Part shown: piece by piece, positions 6,879-15,252 of the stretch
Layout of the letters: every line of letters starts with the position of its first letter
Position numbering within the stretch: the stretch's first letter is position 1
NCBI GenBank assembly: GCA_002387725.1
Contig: DGKK01000049.1
Coordinates: 1-22,400 of the forward strand
Direction: 5' to 3'
Origin: Nitrospirae bacterium UBA4572
GTDB taxonomy: Bacteria; Nitrospirota; Leptospirillia; Leptospirillales; Leptospirillaceae
Length of the DNA: 22,400 nt
Notes under the pieces: model-generated
Told to the model about the DNA's origin: nothing
The model's input: the letters and a program-made list of their open reading frames with translations, nothing else
The model's database searches: none
Translations under genes and position numbers: made by a program

Positions 6879-8447
6879 CTAAGGCGAAACGATGACAAAC
6901 TCTTCAATATGGTAAAGTGGATCGCTCTTGACGATGACCTTTTTTCGGATAATTTGCTGAACAGCATCAAGAAAAGGTTTCTCGGCGGCCATCTCGGCCT
7001 CCACATCGGGATGGACGTAGAGGATCACGCGACGGTCCTTCCCTCCTCGTCCGGAAGGAAGCTTCCGCAGATCCTCAAAGATTTCATAGATGATTGTCCG
7101 TACCGACTTGACATACCCTTTTCCGTCGCAGTAAGAACATGTTTCTCCCAAAAGGTGTACGAGGTCTTCCCGAACTCGCTTTCTCGACATTTCGACCAGC
7201 CCGAGGTCCGAGATCCTGAGGGCATTTGTCCGGGCCTTGTCTCGGGACAACAGTTCCTGTAGCCCCTGGAAGACTCTTTCGCGATTCTTTTCCTTCTCCA
7301 TATCAATAAAGTCGAGGATGATGATTCCTCCGATATTGCGAAGCCTGAGTTGATGGGCAATTTCCTCTACAGCCTCGAGATTTGTCTTGAGAATGGTCTC
7401 TTCGGGATCTTTCTCTCCCACAAATCGGCCAGTATTGACATCAATAACGGTCAGCGCCTCGGCACGGTCGATGACAAGATATCCCCCCGACTTCAACCAC
7501 ACCTTCTTTTCGAGGGCTCTCGCCACCTGAGGATCGACATTGTACTCTCCGAAGAGGGAGGTTTTCCTGTTCCAAAGCTCAATCTTCGATGCGTAGGCAG
7601 GGAGATAGGTCTTCACAAATTCAAGAACGCGCTGATACTCCTTCTGGTTGTCGATCACCAGCCGATCGACATCATTGGTCAGATAGTCGCGAATCGTCCG
7701 GAAAACCACATCGAGATCGACTCGAACCAAGGCGGGAGCCTTTGCCTGTTCGTACTTTGCCTTGATATCCTCCCAAAGAAGATCGAGGAAGACCATATCC
7801 ATCCTCGCCTCGTCCTCGGTCATTCCCTCGGCAACCGTCCGGATGATGTAGCCTCCCTTGTGCGTCCGGAGCGAGCTGACGAGATCCTTCAGTCGATGTC
7901 GTTCTCCCTCGTTGGTGATGCGCCGGGACACTCCAATGTGGTTCACCTGAGGCATATAGACCAGGTAGCGCCCGGGAAGGCTGATATAGGTCGTTGCCCG
8001 GGGCCCCTTGGTGCTGATGGGATCCTTTGTCGTCTGCAGCAAAACCTCCTGGGAGTCCAGGAGAATCTCTTCGATTGGCCGTCGACCTGATTTCTTGGGG
8101 GGAGGTGGAGGGGAGGGAGCCGATTCGCCTTCGCTGAGGGCGGGTGCGACGACACTTTCCTCCTCCGGAGAAGCCGCCGGTGCATCGTCCTGAAGGGCAT
8201 CCGGCAGGACTTCGGAACCCTCGACAAAGATGTCGTCGACATACAGGAAGGCCGCCTTTTCAAGACCGATGTCCACAAAGGCTGCCTGCATTCCAGGAAG
8301 AACCTTGCTGACTTTTCCCTTGTAAATATTGCCTACGATCCCTTGGGCCTGCTTTCTGTCAAAAAAATACTCAACAAGGCGCCCCCCCTCAATAATGGCA
8401 ACCTTTGTCTCCTCCTCGGTGACATGAATCAATATCTCGGAACCCAT
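6879..8447 (-). CDS. rng: Ribonuclease G (RNase E/G family)
   Basis: A single-strand-specific endoribonuclease that processes rRNA and turns over mRNA. At 522 residues it has the catalytic core without the long RNase E scaffold tail, so RNase G is the better name. The N-terminal S1 domain (from NIYKGKVSKVLPGMQAAFVD) is interrupted by an acidic and Pro-rich insertion at about 77-125, typical of the family. The metal-binding aspartates of the DNase-I-like domain are Asp336 in LTVIDVNTG and Asp379 in IILDFIDME. The Zn-link cysteines are Cys437 and Cys440 in CSYCDGKGY. ATG 8447 has GGAGG eight bases upstream; the TTG five codons earlier overlaps that site and is rejected. It leads the group with the lipoprotein gene, folB and the membrane protein gene. 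Confidence 0.95.
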   Translation of the reverse strand: MGSEILIHVTEEETKVAIIEGGRLVEYFFDRKQAQGIVGNIYKGKVSKVLPGMQAAFVDIGLEKAAFLYVDDIFVEGSEVLPDALQDDAPAASPEEESVVAPALSEGESAPSPPPPPKKSGRRPIEEILLDSQEVLLQTTKDPISTKGPRATTYISLPGRYLVYMPQVNHIGVSRRITNEGERHRLKDLVSSLRTHKGGYIIRTVAEGMTEDEARMDMVFLDLLWEDIKAKYEQAKAPALVRVDLDVVFRTIRDYLTNDVDRLVIDNQKEYQRVLEFVKTYLPAYASKIELWNRKTSLFGEYNVDPQVARALEKKVWLKSGGYLVIDRAEALTVIDVNTGRFVGEKDPEETILKTNLEAVEEIAHQLRLRNIGGIIILDFIDMEKEKNRERVFQGLQELLSRDKARTNALRISDLGLVEMSRKRVREDLVHLLGETCSYCDGKGYVKSVRTIIYEIFEDLRKLPSGRGGKDRRVILYVHPDVEAEMAAEKPFLDAVQQIIRKKVIVKSDPLYHIEEFVIVSP

Positions 8448-8488
8448 AAGCTTTTCCTCCAATGCAAAAAATCAGCACAACTTTTAAA

Positions 8489-8542
8489 GAGCCGTCCCCG
8501 TCAGGGGAGGCTCTCCTCACAATCGACAGCCTATGAGTCGAT
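8489..8542 (-). other. Two tandem hairpins in the rng leader
   Basis: The 127-base gap between rodA and rng has two inverted repeats. The first in minus-strand order pairs ATCGAC (8522-8527) with GTCGAT (8537-8542). The second combines GAGCC/GGCTC with CCCC/GGGG around a four-base loop (8489-8513) and is followed only by TTTAAAA. The second could be a weak terminator of the shape-gene transcript or a leader structure of rng, whose start lies 42 bases further on. Confidence 0.45.
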
Positions 8543-8574
8543 ATTTCGCTCGAAAGGGTTGTCTCGAACCTGTC

Positions 8575-9666
8575 TTACCGCTTCGCATAGAAGCGAATAT
8601 TCAAAAGCAGGGCGAGAGACCCCAGGGACACAATCATCGCTGACCCCCCATAACTCATGAGAGGCATGGGAACACCCACCACGGGGAGAACTCCCAGAAC
8701 CATCAGAGCATTGATCAAAAAGCCAAACAAAAAAAATCCCGAAACTCCCGATGCCAGATAAAATCCCACCGGATCACGACACTCGAGAGCGGTTCGGGTG
8801 GCAAACCAGACAAGATAGGCCATGAGCGACAGAAAAAGAAGAGCTCCCGCGAATCCCCACTCTTCGGTGAAGACGGCAAACACAAAATCGGTCTGAGCCC
8901 CGGGAAGAAACTGGTATCGAACCTGTGTCGCCCCTGAAAGCCCTTGACCGAACCAACCCCCCGATCCAACCGCAACGATAGACTGAATCGTATGGTAGCC
9001 CATTCCCGACGGATCGGAAGCGGGGTCAATGAAGGCGCGAATCCGATCCTTCTGGAATTCATGAAGATGCGCCCAGAGAACCTCCCATGCCACGGGAAAG
9101 AAGGCGAGCCCGCCGATCAGAGAAATGCCCACAACCCTGGAAGGAATTCCCTTGAGAAGAATGTAGACGGAAAAGATGATCGAGAGCTCCACTGCCGTCC
9201 CGAGGTCCGGCTGGCGGGCGATCAGAAAAGCCGGAAGAAGGGTGGCAATGGCGCTTCCGGCAAAAAGCCCGGGAGTGAGGCGAACATCTTTTCCGTTGTG
9301 AAGAAGTGTGGCCGTCAGAAAAAATATGAGGGCCAGAATCATGAATTCGGACGGCTGGATCTGGAACCAGCCGACCCCGATCCATCGTCTTGCGCCATGG
9401 CTCTGATGGCCGAAAAGAACCACCACAAAAAGGAGGGTCAGAACGATTCCATAGATGATCCGGGCATTCCTGACAAGAAGTGTGTAAGGGATCATCAGGA
9501 TTCCCGCCGACACAAAAAGACCCACGATCTCCCAGATTCCTTGCTTCATCGCAAGGTAAGGGGCCACCGAGTAGAGCGTCAGAAGATCGATTCCCAAAAC
9601 ACCTCCCAGGGCCACGAGAAAGAGAGGATGGACCTTCAGGATGTAGGCGATGACCTCGTTCTTCAC
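8575..9666 (-). CDS. rodA: Rod-shape SEDS glycosyltransferase RodA
   Basis: Polymerises lipid II into glycan strands during cell elongation, working with PBP2 in the inner membrane. The 363-residue protein has about ten membrane helices. SEDS family marks are RRWIGVGWFQIQPSEF (94-108), ARQPDLGTAV, the extracellular LPGAQTDFVFAVFTEEWGF with Asp260 (the position of the catalytic aspartate in known RodA proteins), and GVPMPLMSYGGSAM near the C terminus. The start is GTG at 9666, overlapping the mrdA stop as GTGA, with GGAGG nine bases upstream; translation is clearly coupled. RodA rather than FtsW is supported by its place after mreBCD and mrdA. Confidence 0.96.
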   Translation of the reverse strand: MKNEVIAYILKVHPLFLVALGGVLGIDLLTLYSVAPYLAMKQGIWEIVGLFVSAGILMIPYTLLVRNARIIYGIVLTLLFVVVLFGHQSHGARRWIGVGWFQIQPSEFMILALIFFLTATLLHNGKDVRLTPGLFAGSAIATLLPAFLIARQPDLGTAVELSIIFSVYILLKGIPSRVVGISLIGGLAFFPVAWEVLWAHLHEFQKDRIRAFIDPASDPSGMGYHTIQSIVAVGSGGWFGQGLSGATQVRYQFLPGAQTDFVFAVFTEEWGFAGALLFLSLMAYLVWFATRTALECRDPVGFYLASGVSGFFLFGFLINALMVLGVLPVVGVPMPLMSYGGSAMIVSLGSLALLLNIRFYAKR

Positions 9667-11507
9667 AGGGCTCTCCCTCCCGAAAGAAGAGGGGGGGAAG
9701 AAGCGGCTGGAGAAGGAAGCTCGGCAGAATGGATGACGTAGTACATCCTGAAAACCTCTCGGGCCACCGGTCCGGCCACATCCCCTCCATCCCCCCCGTT
9801 CTCGATCAGCACCGCCACAACAATGCGGGGGGAGTCGAAGGGACCGAAGCCAACGAACCAGGAATCAGCCCTGGGACGCTTTTTATCCTTGTTGGGCCCC
9901 CGGTTGCTCACGACCTGGGCCGTTCCTGTCTTGCCCGCGATGGCAAAAAAGGGAAGATTGACGGGATGGCCTGTCCCATGGGGAGCTGCCACCACATCCC
10001 TGAGGTCGGCCTTCACTATCGCAAAATCCTTCACCGGGAGACCCACCCAAGACAACGATGTCTTCTGCTTCCCAAGCCGGAGGTGAGGAGAAGATATCTG
10101 GCCGTTCATCGCGATCGCCCCCATGAGTCGGGCCATTTCCAGAGGGGTGACCGTCAGGTATCCCTGGCCGATCGCCATGGGGGGGGTCTCCCCCGGATAC
10201 CAGGGGGCGTGCAGATACTTCTTCTTCCAGGCCCGATCGGGAACGACCCCCGAAAGCTCCGCAGGAAGATCAATTCCTGTCTTCTGTCCCAGCCCAAAAT
10301 CCCTTGCCACCCGAGCTATGGCATCGGGTCCAAGCTTCATCCCGAGGGTATAGAAAAAAATGTCGCATGACTGTTCAATCGCCCTGTGGAGACGAAGAGT
10401 TCCATGTCCCCCCTTTTTCCAGTCATGAAAGATCACCGACCCCACACGGAAGGTCCCCCCGCAGTGAAAGGTCTTGTCCGGATCGAGCTTGTCTTCCTGC
10501 AAACCTGACATCGTTGTCACGATCTTGAAGACCGAACCGGGAGGATAGAGTCCTTGGGTGGCCCTGTTCGTCAGGGGATGATCCTGAGCATGGACAAGCG
10601 CACTCCAGCGGAGGGTGCTCATCGCCTGGGAGAGCTCCCCCGGGCTGTAGGCGGGATGGCTGGCCATGGCCAGCACCTCGCCGTTCCGGGGATCGAGAGC
10701 CACAACAGCCCCTCTTCTGTCTCCAAGCATCCGTTCCGCAACGGACTGGAGGCGAACGTCGATCGTCAGCCGGAGAGAGCGGCCCTCACCCGGTGGCTTT
10801 TCTCTCAGGCTCTTGATCATGGACCCATGAGAGTTGACGAGCTGGCGCCGCAATCCAGGCGTTCCCTGAAGCCATCCATCGTACTCTTTTTCGATTCCGG
10901 ATTTCCCGACCCCCGTTCCCGGAGGAAGATGGCGATAGAGGGAGCGCTTGAGATCTCCCGGAGTGAAGGATCCCACATAGCCAAGAAGATGGGCGGCAAG
11001 ATTGTTGTCCGGATAAATTCGCTTGGGCATAATCTGGATAAAAAAGCCGGGAAGGCGGTAGAGATCCATATTGACCCGTCCGACCTGGGCCATCGAAAGG
11101 CCGGCGACCAGAGGAATGGGCACATGGGAGGGAAGGACAAATCCAAGGGAGCGAGTGGAGCGAAGAAGGTGGGAGACGGGAATCCCCAGATCGGTTGCCA
11201 CCCATCGGATTTCCTGGGGATTCCGAACCTCTCCGGGAATCTCGAAGAGGGCAAATTCCGGTCCGTTATGGACCAGAACAACGCCGTTTCGGTCAGTAAT
11301 CTCTCCTCTCAAGGGCGGAATTGGTGTCGACTTTACGATGTTTTCTTGGGCCAAGGCAAGATAATGCTTATGCTTGATGACCTCAACGACATAAAGCCGT
11401 ATGACCACAACCGAAAGACCGGCCCAAAAAAGCAGGATGAGTCCGCGGAAGCGGGCTCTGGGGGTCCCCAGTAAACTTCTTTTAAGGGAGCGGGAGTCCA
11501 ATGCCAT
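9663..11507 (-). CDS. mrdA: Penicillin-binding protein 2 (transpeptidase)
   Basis: Class B penicillin-binding protein that cross-links peptidoglycan during elongation, anchored in the inner membrane. Of 614 residues, about 21-43 form the single membrane anchor. The dimerisation or pedestal domain starts with IPPLRGEITDRNG. The transpeptidase motifs are SVFK with Ser325 as nucleophile and Lys328, SCD at 380-382 (PBP2 proteins often have Asp in the SxN motif), and KTGT from Lys526. The 26-base overlap with mreD is unusual, and no ribosome binding site precedes ATG 11507, so translation may depend on ribosomes finishing mreD. The rodA start overlaps its stop. Confidence 0.96.
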   Translation of the reverse strand: MALDSRSLKRSLLGTPRARFRGLILLFWAGLSVVVIRLYVVEVIKHKHYLALAQENIVKSTPIPPLRGEITDRNGVVLVHNGPEFALFEIPGEVRNPQEIRWVATDLGIPVSHLLRSTRSLGFVLPSHVPIPLVAGLSMAQVGRVNMDLYRLPGFFIQIMPKRIYPDNNLAAHLLGYVGSFTPGDLKRSLYRHLPPGTGVGKSGIEKEYDGWLQGTPGLRRQLVNSHGSMIKSLREKPPGEGRSLRLTIDVRLQSVAERMLGDRRGAVVALDPRNGEVLAMASHPAYSPGELSQAMSTLRWSALVHAQDHPLTNRATQGLYPPGSVFKIVTTMSGLQEDKLDPDKTFHCGGTFRVGSVIFHDWKKGGHGTLRLHRAIEQSCDIFFYTLGMKLGPDAIARVARDFGLGQKTGIDLPAELSGVVPDRAWKKKYLHAPWYPGETPPMAIGQGYLTVTPLEMARLMGAIAMNGQISSPHLRLGKQKTSLSWVGLPVKDFAIVKADLRDVVAAPHGTGHPVNLPFFAIAGKTGTAQVVSNRGPNKDKKRPRADSWFVGFGPFDSPRIVVAVLIENGGDGGDVAGPVAREVFRMYYVIHSAELPSPAASSPPLLSGGRAL

Positions 11508-11997
11508 GATGTTTTCGTGGACGAAGCCTGTCGTTTCTACCGGGATAACGCCACAGGAACAGCAGCAACGTCCCCAGGAAACCAGAGACCCCGTCCATCA
11601 CCAGCCAATCCTTCAAGAGGTCTATCGTAAGGGGTTCGTCAAGAATGAGGCGGGAGAGAAGCCCCAACGCCAGATCAAACCCCATGAATGTCCAAAAAAA
11701 ACCTAAAGTCTTGGCTCCGGAAGAAGTCCCAGGCGGTTGAAGGCGAGCGGCAAGAACCCCTTCCAGAGCATACCGAATAAGAGTTATCAGGGAAGGTCCG
11801 GGAAAGACAAGGGACACAAGTCCTCCTGCCAGTCCTCCCAGAATAAGCGCTTCCGACGACGATCTTCGTTCCAAAAAAAGAAAGAGCAATACCGGAACAG
11901 GGTTCAGTCCCTGGAGAAAAAAAGGAAGCCAATGCATTGACGAAAGCATGCCCATCAAAACAACAAAGAAGGAGAGCGCCCGGAGGAGTTGACTCAA
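11482..11997 (-). CDS. mreD: Rod shape-determining membrane protein MreD
   Basis: An inner-membrane part of the elongation complex. The 171-residue protein is mostly hydrophobic, with about five helices. NPVPVLLFLFLERR and ILGGLAGGLVSLVFPG have the arrangement usual in MreD (a substrate-channel-like fold related to ECF transporter S components). Sequence conservation in MreD is low, so the call leans on the position between mreC and mrdA. The start is TTG at 11997, overlapping the mreC stop as TTGA; a clear AAGGAG eight bases upstream supports it. It ends 26 bases inside mrdA. Confidence 0.9.
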   Translation of the reverse strand: MSQLLRALSFFVVLMGMLSSMHWLPFFLQGLNPVPVLLFLFLERRSSSEALILGGLAGGLVSLVFPGPSLITLIRYALEGVLAARLQPPGTSSGAKTLGFFWTFMGFDLALGLLSRLILDEPLTIDLLKDWLVMDGVSGFLGTLLLFLWRYPGRNDRLRPRKHHGIGLPLP

Positions 11998-12857
11998 TGG
12001 GCGGACTCCTTGCCCAGAAGGGAATGATCACTCCAGGAAAGGGGCGGAACAAGGACAAAAACAGCCCAGAGATCGTCCATTCTTTCTGCAGGAGTCAGTC
12101 TCACTGACTGAAAGATATTCCGGCCGGAATCTCCTAGGGAAACAACAGAACCAATGGGCTCTTCCGGAGGAAAATACCCATCCTCCCCCGTTGTCACGAC
12201 CTCACTTCCCTTGTCCAGATGTGTCAACGCGGGAATGTAACGGAGGGAAAGGGAGTATCCTACTCCACGTCCCCGGACCAATCCCTTCTGACCGGAGTCG
12301 GCCAGTCGTCCTTCCAGGGCAAACATCGGATCTTCAACCCAGATGACCTGGGAAAAAACATCGAAGACACGAACAACATACCCAACAACTCCCCGAGGGC
12401 CCACCACTCCATCCCGGACTGCCACTCCCTGATTCTTTCCGCAATCTAGGAGAAGGGTCCGAGGAGAGTCGGTCGGGCTTGTCGCCAGGACATGGCAGGC
12501 GATCACGGACTGGGATATCCGTTTTTTCAGGCTCAGAAGGGCCTCAAGATCCCGGGATCTTGAGGCCAGGATTTTTTCCTGGGCCAGCTGTCGGGTGAGC
12601 TGCGCCACCTTCTTTTTAAGATCATCGTTCTCGGCTTGAGCTCCCACAAGAGCCAGATAGTGCCCAACCAGACCGGAGGTTCCCCGGGAGACGCCCGTGG
12701 CCCCCGACATAAGGGTGCGTACGGCCTCCAGCGGAGGATCAATGATCCACCGCTGGAAGGTGTCGGGATAAAACCCCATGACAATCAGAAAGCCAAGAAA
12801 AACCGAGAGCGCTCCCAGCAGCTTTCCGGACCAGGGTCTTTTCGAGGGATATCTCAC
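11994..12857 (-). CDS. mreC: Rod shape-determining protein MreC
   Basis: A bitopic periplasmic protein that activates PBP2 and links it to MreB. The 287-residue protein has a cytoplasmic basic N terminus, one membrane helix (about 12-30), a coiled coil (about 70-113, with NDDLKKKVAQLTRQLAQEK), and the two beta-barrel MreC domains, marked by LLLDCGKNQGVAVRDGVVGPRGVVG, KGLVRGRG and GSEVVTTGEDGYFPPEEPIG. The start is GTG at 12857, six bases after the mreB stop, with only AGGG before it. Length and domain order are normal. It overlaps mreD by four bases. Confidence 0.95.
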   Translation of the reverse strand: MRYPSKRPWSGKLLGALSVFLGFLIVMGFYPDTFQRWIIDPPLEAVRTLMSGATGVSRGTSGLVGHYLALVGAQAENDDLKKKVAQLTRQLAQEKILASRSRDLEALLSLKKRISQSVIACHVLATSPTDSPRTLLLDCGKNQGVAVRDGVVGPRGVVGYVVRVFDVFSQVIWVEDPMFALEGRLADSGQKGLVRGRGVGYSLSLRYIPALTHLDKGSEVVTTGEDGYFPPEEPIGSVVSLGDSGRNIFQSVRLTPAERMDDLWAVFVLVPPLSWSDHSLLGKESAH

Positions 12858-12863
12858 TGGGCC

Positions 12864-13895
12864 CTAGTCTCCGAGGGAGACCTTTCTCAGCACATCCAGC
12901 TCCTCGAGGGTCTTGCCGGTTCCCGTCACCACGGTGATGAGGGGGTCATCAACAGTAATTATTGGCAGGCGTATTTCATCCCTGATCCGCACATCAAGAC
13001 CGCGGAGCATCGATCCTCCTCCCGTCAGAACGATCCCTCTGTCGATGATGTCGGCAGAGAGCTCCGGAGGGGTGTTCTCAAGGGTCTTCTGAACAATCGC
13101 CACAATATTGTTGATCGTATCGGAGAGGGCATTCCGGATTTCCTCCTCCGTGATGCGGAGGGTTTTCGGCAAGCCCGAGATGAGGTCGCGGCCTTTGATG
13201 ATCATGGTGTGGCCTTCCTTCTGGGGACAGGCCGATCCGATTTCAACCTTGATCCGTTCGGCCATGGAGTCGCCGATCAAAAGATTATGCTGCTTTTTGA
13301 TATAGTTGATAATGTCTTCGTCCATCCGGTCTCCCGCGACCTTGATGGATTCGCTGTAGACCGTTCCTCCCAATGAGATCACCGCGACGTCCGTCGTCCC
13401 GCCACCAATGTCGATCACCATGTTCCCGGAGGGCTCCATGATGGGAAGCCCTGCGCCGATAGCGGCCGCGAGGGGCTCTTCGATCAGATAGACCTCCCGC
13501 GCTCCTGCCATTCTGGCGGAATCCTTGACGGCTCTCTGGGCGACGAGGGAAATCCGGGACGGAACGCAAATCACCATTCTGGGCCGGACAAACGTCGAGC
13601 GCTTGTGGACCTTGTTGATAAAGTAAGAGAGCATCTGCTGGGCGATATCGGGATTGTCGATAACGCCATTTCTGACGGGGCGAACCGCAATGATGTTTCC
13701 CGGGGTCCGACCAAGCATCTTCTTGGCTTCGCGGCCAATGGCCAGAACGGTTCCCGATTTCTGGTCCATCGCGACAATGGATGGCTCATTGATGACTATG
13801 CCCTGATCCCTGACATAGACGAGCGTATTGGCGGTTCCTAGGTCAATCGCCAGATCCTGGGAGAGGAAACCGAAAAGATTCGCAATGAGACCCAA
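12864..13895 (-). CDS. mreB: Rod shape-determining actin homologue MreB
   Basis: Actin-like ATPase whose membrane-bound filaments guide lateral wall synthesis. The 343-residue length is usual. The phosphate-1 loop is DLGTANT (18-24), the catalytic glutamate is in LIEEPLAAAIGAG (Glu140), and phosphate-2 is IDIGGGTTDVAVISLGG (161-177); VLTGGGSMLRGLD lies near the C terminus. The N terminus MGLIANLFGFLSQDLAIDLG matches the family exactly if TTG at 13895 is the start, and AAGGA seven bases upstream supports it. It is the first gene of the shape cluster proper, 17 bases after the RDD gene. Confidence 0.98.
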   Translation of the reverse strand: MGLIANLFGFLSQDLAIDLGTANTLVYVRDQGIVINEPSIVAMDQKSGTVLAIGREAKKMLGRTPGNIIAVRPVRNGVIDNPDIAQQMLSYFINKVHKRSTFVRPRMVICVPSRISLVAQRAVKDSARMAGAREVYLIEEPLAAAIGAGLPIMEPSGNMVIDIGGGTTDVAVISLGGTVYSESIKVAGDRMDEDIINYIKKQHNLLIGDSMAERIKVEIGSACPQKEGHTMIIKGRDLISGLPKTLRITEEEIRNALSDTINNIVAIVQKTLENTPPELSADIIDRGIVLTGGGSMLRGLDVRIRDEIRLPIITVDDPLITVVTGTGKTLEELDVLRKVSLGD

Positions 13896-13912
13896 TTGAT
13901 TTTCCTTTATTC

Positions 13913-14416
13913 TTATGGAGACTGTGATTCCGTTGAGCCGGGGGAGGGGCGATCCCCACCGGGGGAGATTCCCGGATCGAGGTGTCGTCCCGCAACCTTT
14001 TTCACGACCGTTCCCGCAAGATCATCCCCGAATCTCTTGTCGGAGCGCATTCCCACGAGGAGCAGTCCTTCCAGGGAGACAACCGCCAGACCAAGGATCC
14101 AGCCGACCCAGGGAATCTGTCCGAGAATATACGCCAATCCGACAGGAGAGTTCCGCAAGGTGGACTGGTAGAGACTGCAAGGCTCCCCGTTCTGGCTCGT
14201 CACCTGGAGACCCGCCAGCCTTTTTCCGAGGCTCCGACCTCCAGGAAGCCCGTCGGCCATAAGGAGATAAGCCGTCGCAGCCAACCAGGCAAGCCAGGAG
14301 CTTCCAAGAAGAAAGCCGGCGTGTTCGAGGGAAAGCGCCACAAGATAATCGACGAACTTTGCAAGAAACCTGTCAAACAAAGCGGAGAAGCGGTCAGACG
14401 ACTCCCGTATGTCCAC
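13913..14416 (-). CDS. RDD-family membrane protein
   Basis: A small integral membrane protein of about 167 residues. Family marks are the Arg-Asp pair in DRFLAKFVDYLV (Arg16, Asp23), a helix pair, GRSLGKRLAGLQV, and DKRFGDDLAGTVVKK near the end. The RDD family is proposed to act in transport, and some members in Na+/H+ exchange, but most are unassigned. The frame is open to a TTG at 14455, which lacks a ribosome binding site; GTG at 14416 has GGAGG seven bases upstream and is preferred. The C terminus after the domain is Pro/Gly-rich. It lies directly before mreB and probably shares its transcript. The gap 14417-14562 towards rpe shows no clear terminator or promoter. Confidence 0.85.
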   Translation of the reverse strand: MDIRESSDRFSALFDRFLAKFVDYLVALSLEHAGFLLGSSWLAWLAATAYLLMADGLPGGRSLGKRLAGLQVTSQNGEPCSLYQSTLRNSPVGLAYILGQIPWVGWILGLAVVSLEGLLLVGMRSDKRFGDDLAGTVVKKVAGRHLDPGISPGGDRPSPGSTESQSP

Positions 14417-14562
14417 TCCCGTCCCTCCACCTGCCGGATCGAAAAGATCAAGCAAAGAATGCGATTAAGACAACTTACCCTTCACGAAAGAAAAATGCAA
14501 CACAATAGCGCGACTCCCGGAGAAAAAAAGGCCTCCCACCCATTATTTTTGAGGGGCGAGAA

Positions 14563-15252
14563 TTACCTCTCCGAAGTCAGCGCGCGACGAATCTCTCCAA
14601 AGACCGTTTCGCAAGGCTTTTCTCCGAAAATGGCCGATCCCATGACGAATGTATCCGCCCCGCAATCGGCCACCCGGGAAATATTTCCGGCCTTGATTCC
14701 TCCATCGACCTCAAGCCGTACGTGGGCGGCCCCGGCCCGGTCGAGAAGAGTCCTCATGGACTCAACCTTCTTCAGGGAATGAGTGATGAAGGACTGTCCC
14801 CCGAACCCCGGATTGACCGTCATCACTAGCACAAGGTCAATCATATCGAGGACATCCTCCACCATCCCCACGGGGGTGGCTGGAGAAATCGCGACCCCCG
14901 CCTTCATTCCAAGAGAGCCGATTTTTCCCAGAACATAATGGAGATGAGTCGTGGCTTCAGCATGAACCGTGACTCGGTGCATCCGTGCAGAGGCCAGATC
15001 TTCCAGGTAGATCTCCGGCCGCAGGACCATCAGGTGGGCTTCAAGAGGCAGGGAGGTCAATTTTTGAAGGCCCTCCACAACCGGGGGGCCAAAGGTGAGG
15101 TTCGGGACGAAATGGCCATCCATCATGTCGAGGTGGAAGAGGTCCGCCCCTGCCTCTGCCGCCTCCCGGACCTGCTCTCCCAGTCGAAGAAAGTCGGCAG
15201 AGAGGATCGAAGGGGCAATCAAAAGTTCGCGACCGAGTCGGGAAATGGCCAT
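14563..15252 (-). CDS. rpe: Ribulose-phosphate 3-epimerase
   Basis: Interconverts ribulose 5-phosphate and xylulose 5-phosphate in the pentose phosphate or Calvin pathway, in the cytosol. The 229-residue TIM barrel shows PSILSADFLRLGEQ, HLDMMDGHFVPNLTFGP with metal ligands His40 and catalytic Asp42, AHLMV with His73, TVNPGFGGQSF (145-155) and EVDGGI with the second catalytic Asp183. The start ATG 15252 shares one base with the htpX stop (TAATG), with GGAGG eleven bases upstream. A metabolic enzyme coupled to a membrane protease gene is probably just operon packing. Confidence 0.97.
   Translation of the reverse strand: MAISRLGRELLIAPSILSADFLRLGEQVREAAEAGADLFHLDMMDGHFVPNLTFGPPVVEGLQKLTSLPLEAHLMVLRPEIYLEDLASARMHRVTVHAEATTHLHYVLGKIGSLGMKAGVAISPATPVGMVEDVLDMIDLVLVMTVNPGFGGQSFITHSLKKVESMRTLLDRAGAAHVRLEVDGGIKAGNISRVADCGADTFVMGSAIFGEKPCETVFGEIRRALTSER

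Noticed and set aside
8944..9741. A 265-codon open frame on the plus strand
   Set aside because: Antisense to rodA and the end of mrdA, both firmly identified; the translated protein is a highly charged, low-complexity sequence typical of the complement of membrane-protein codons.
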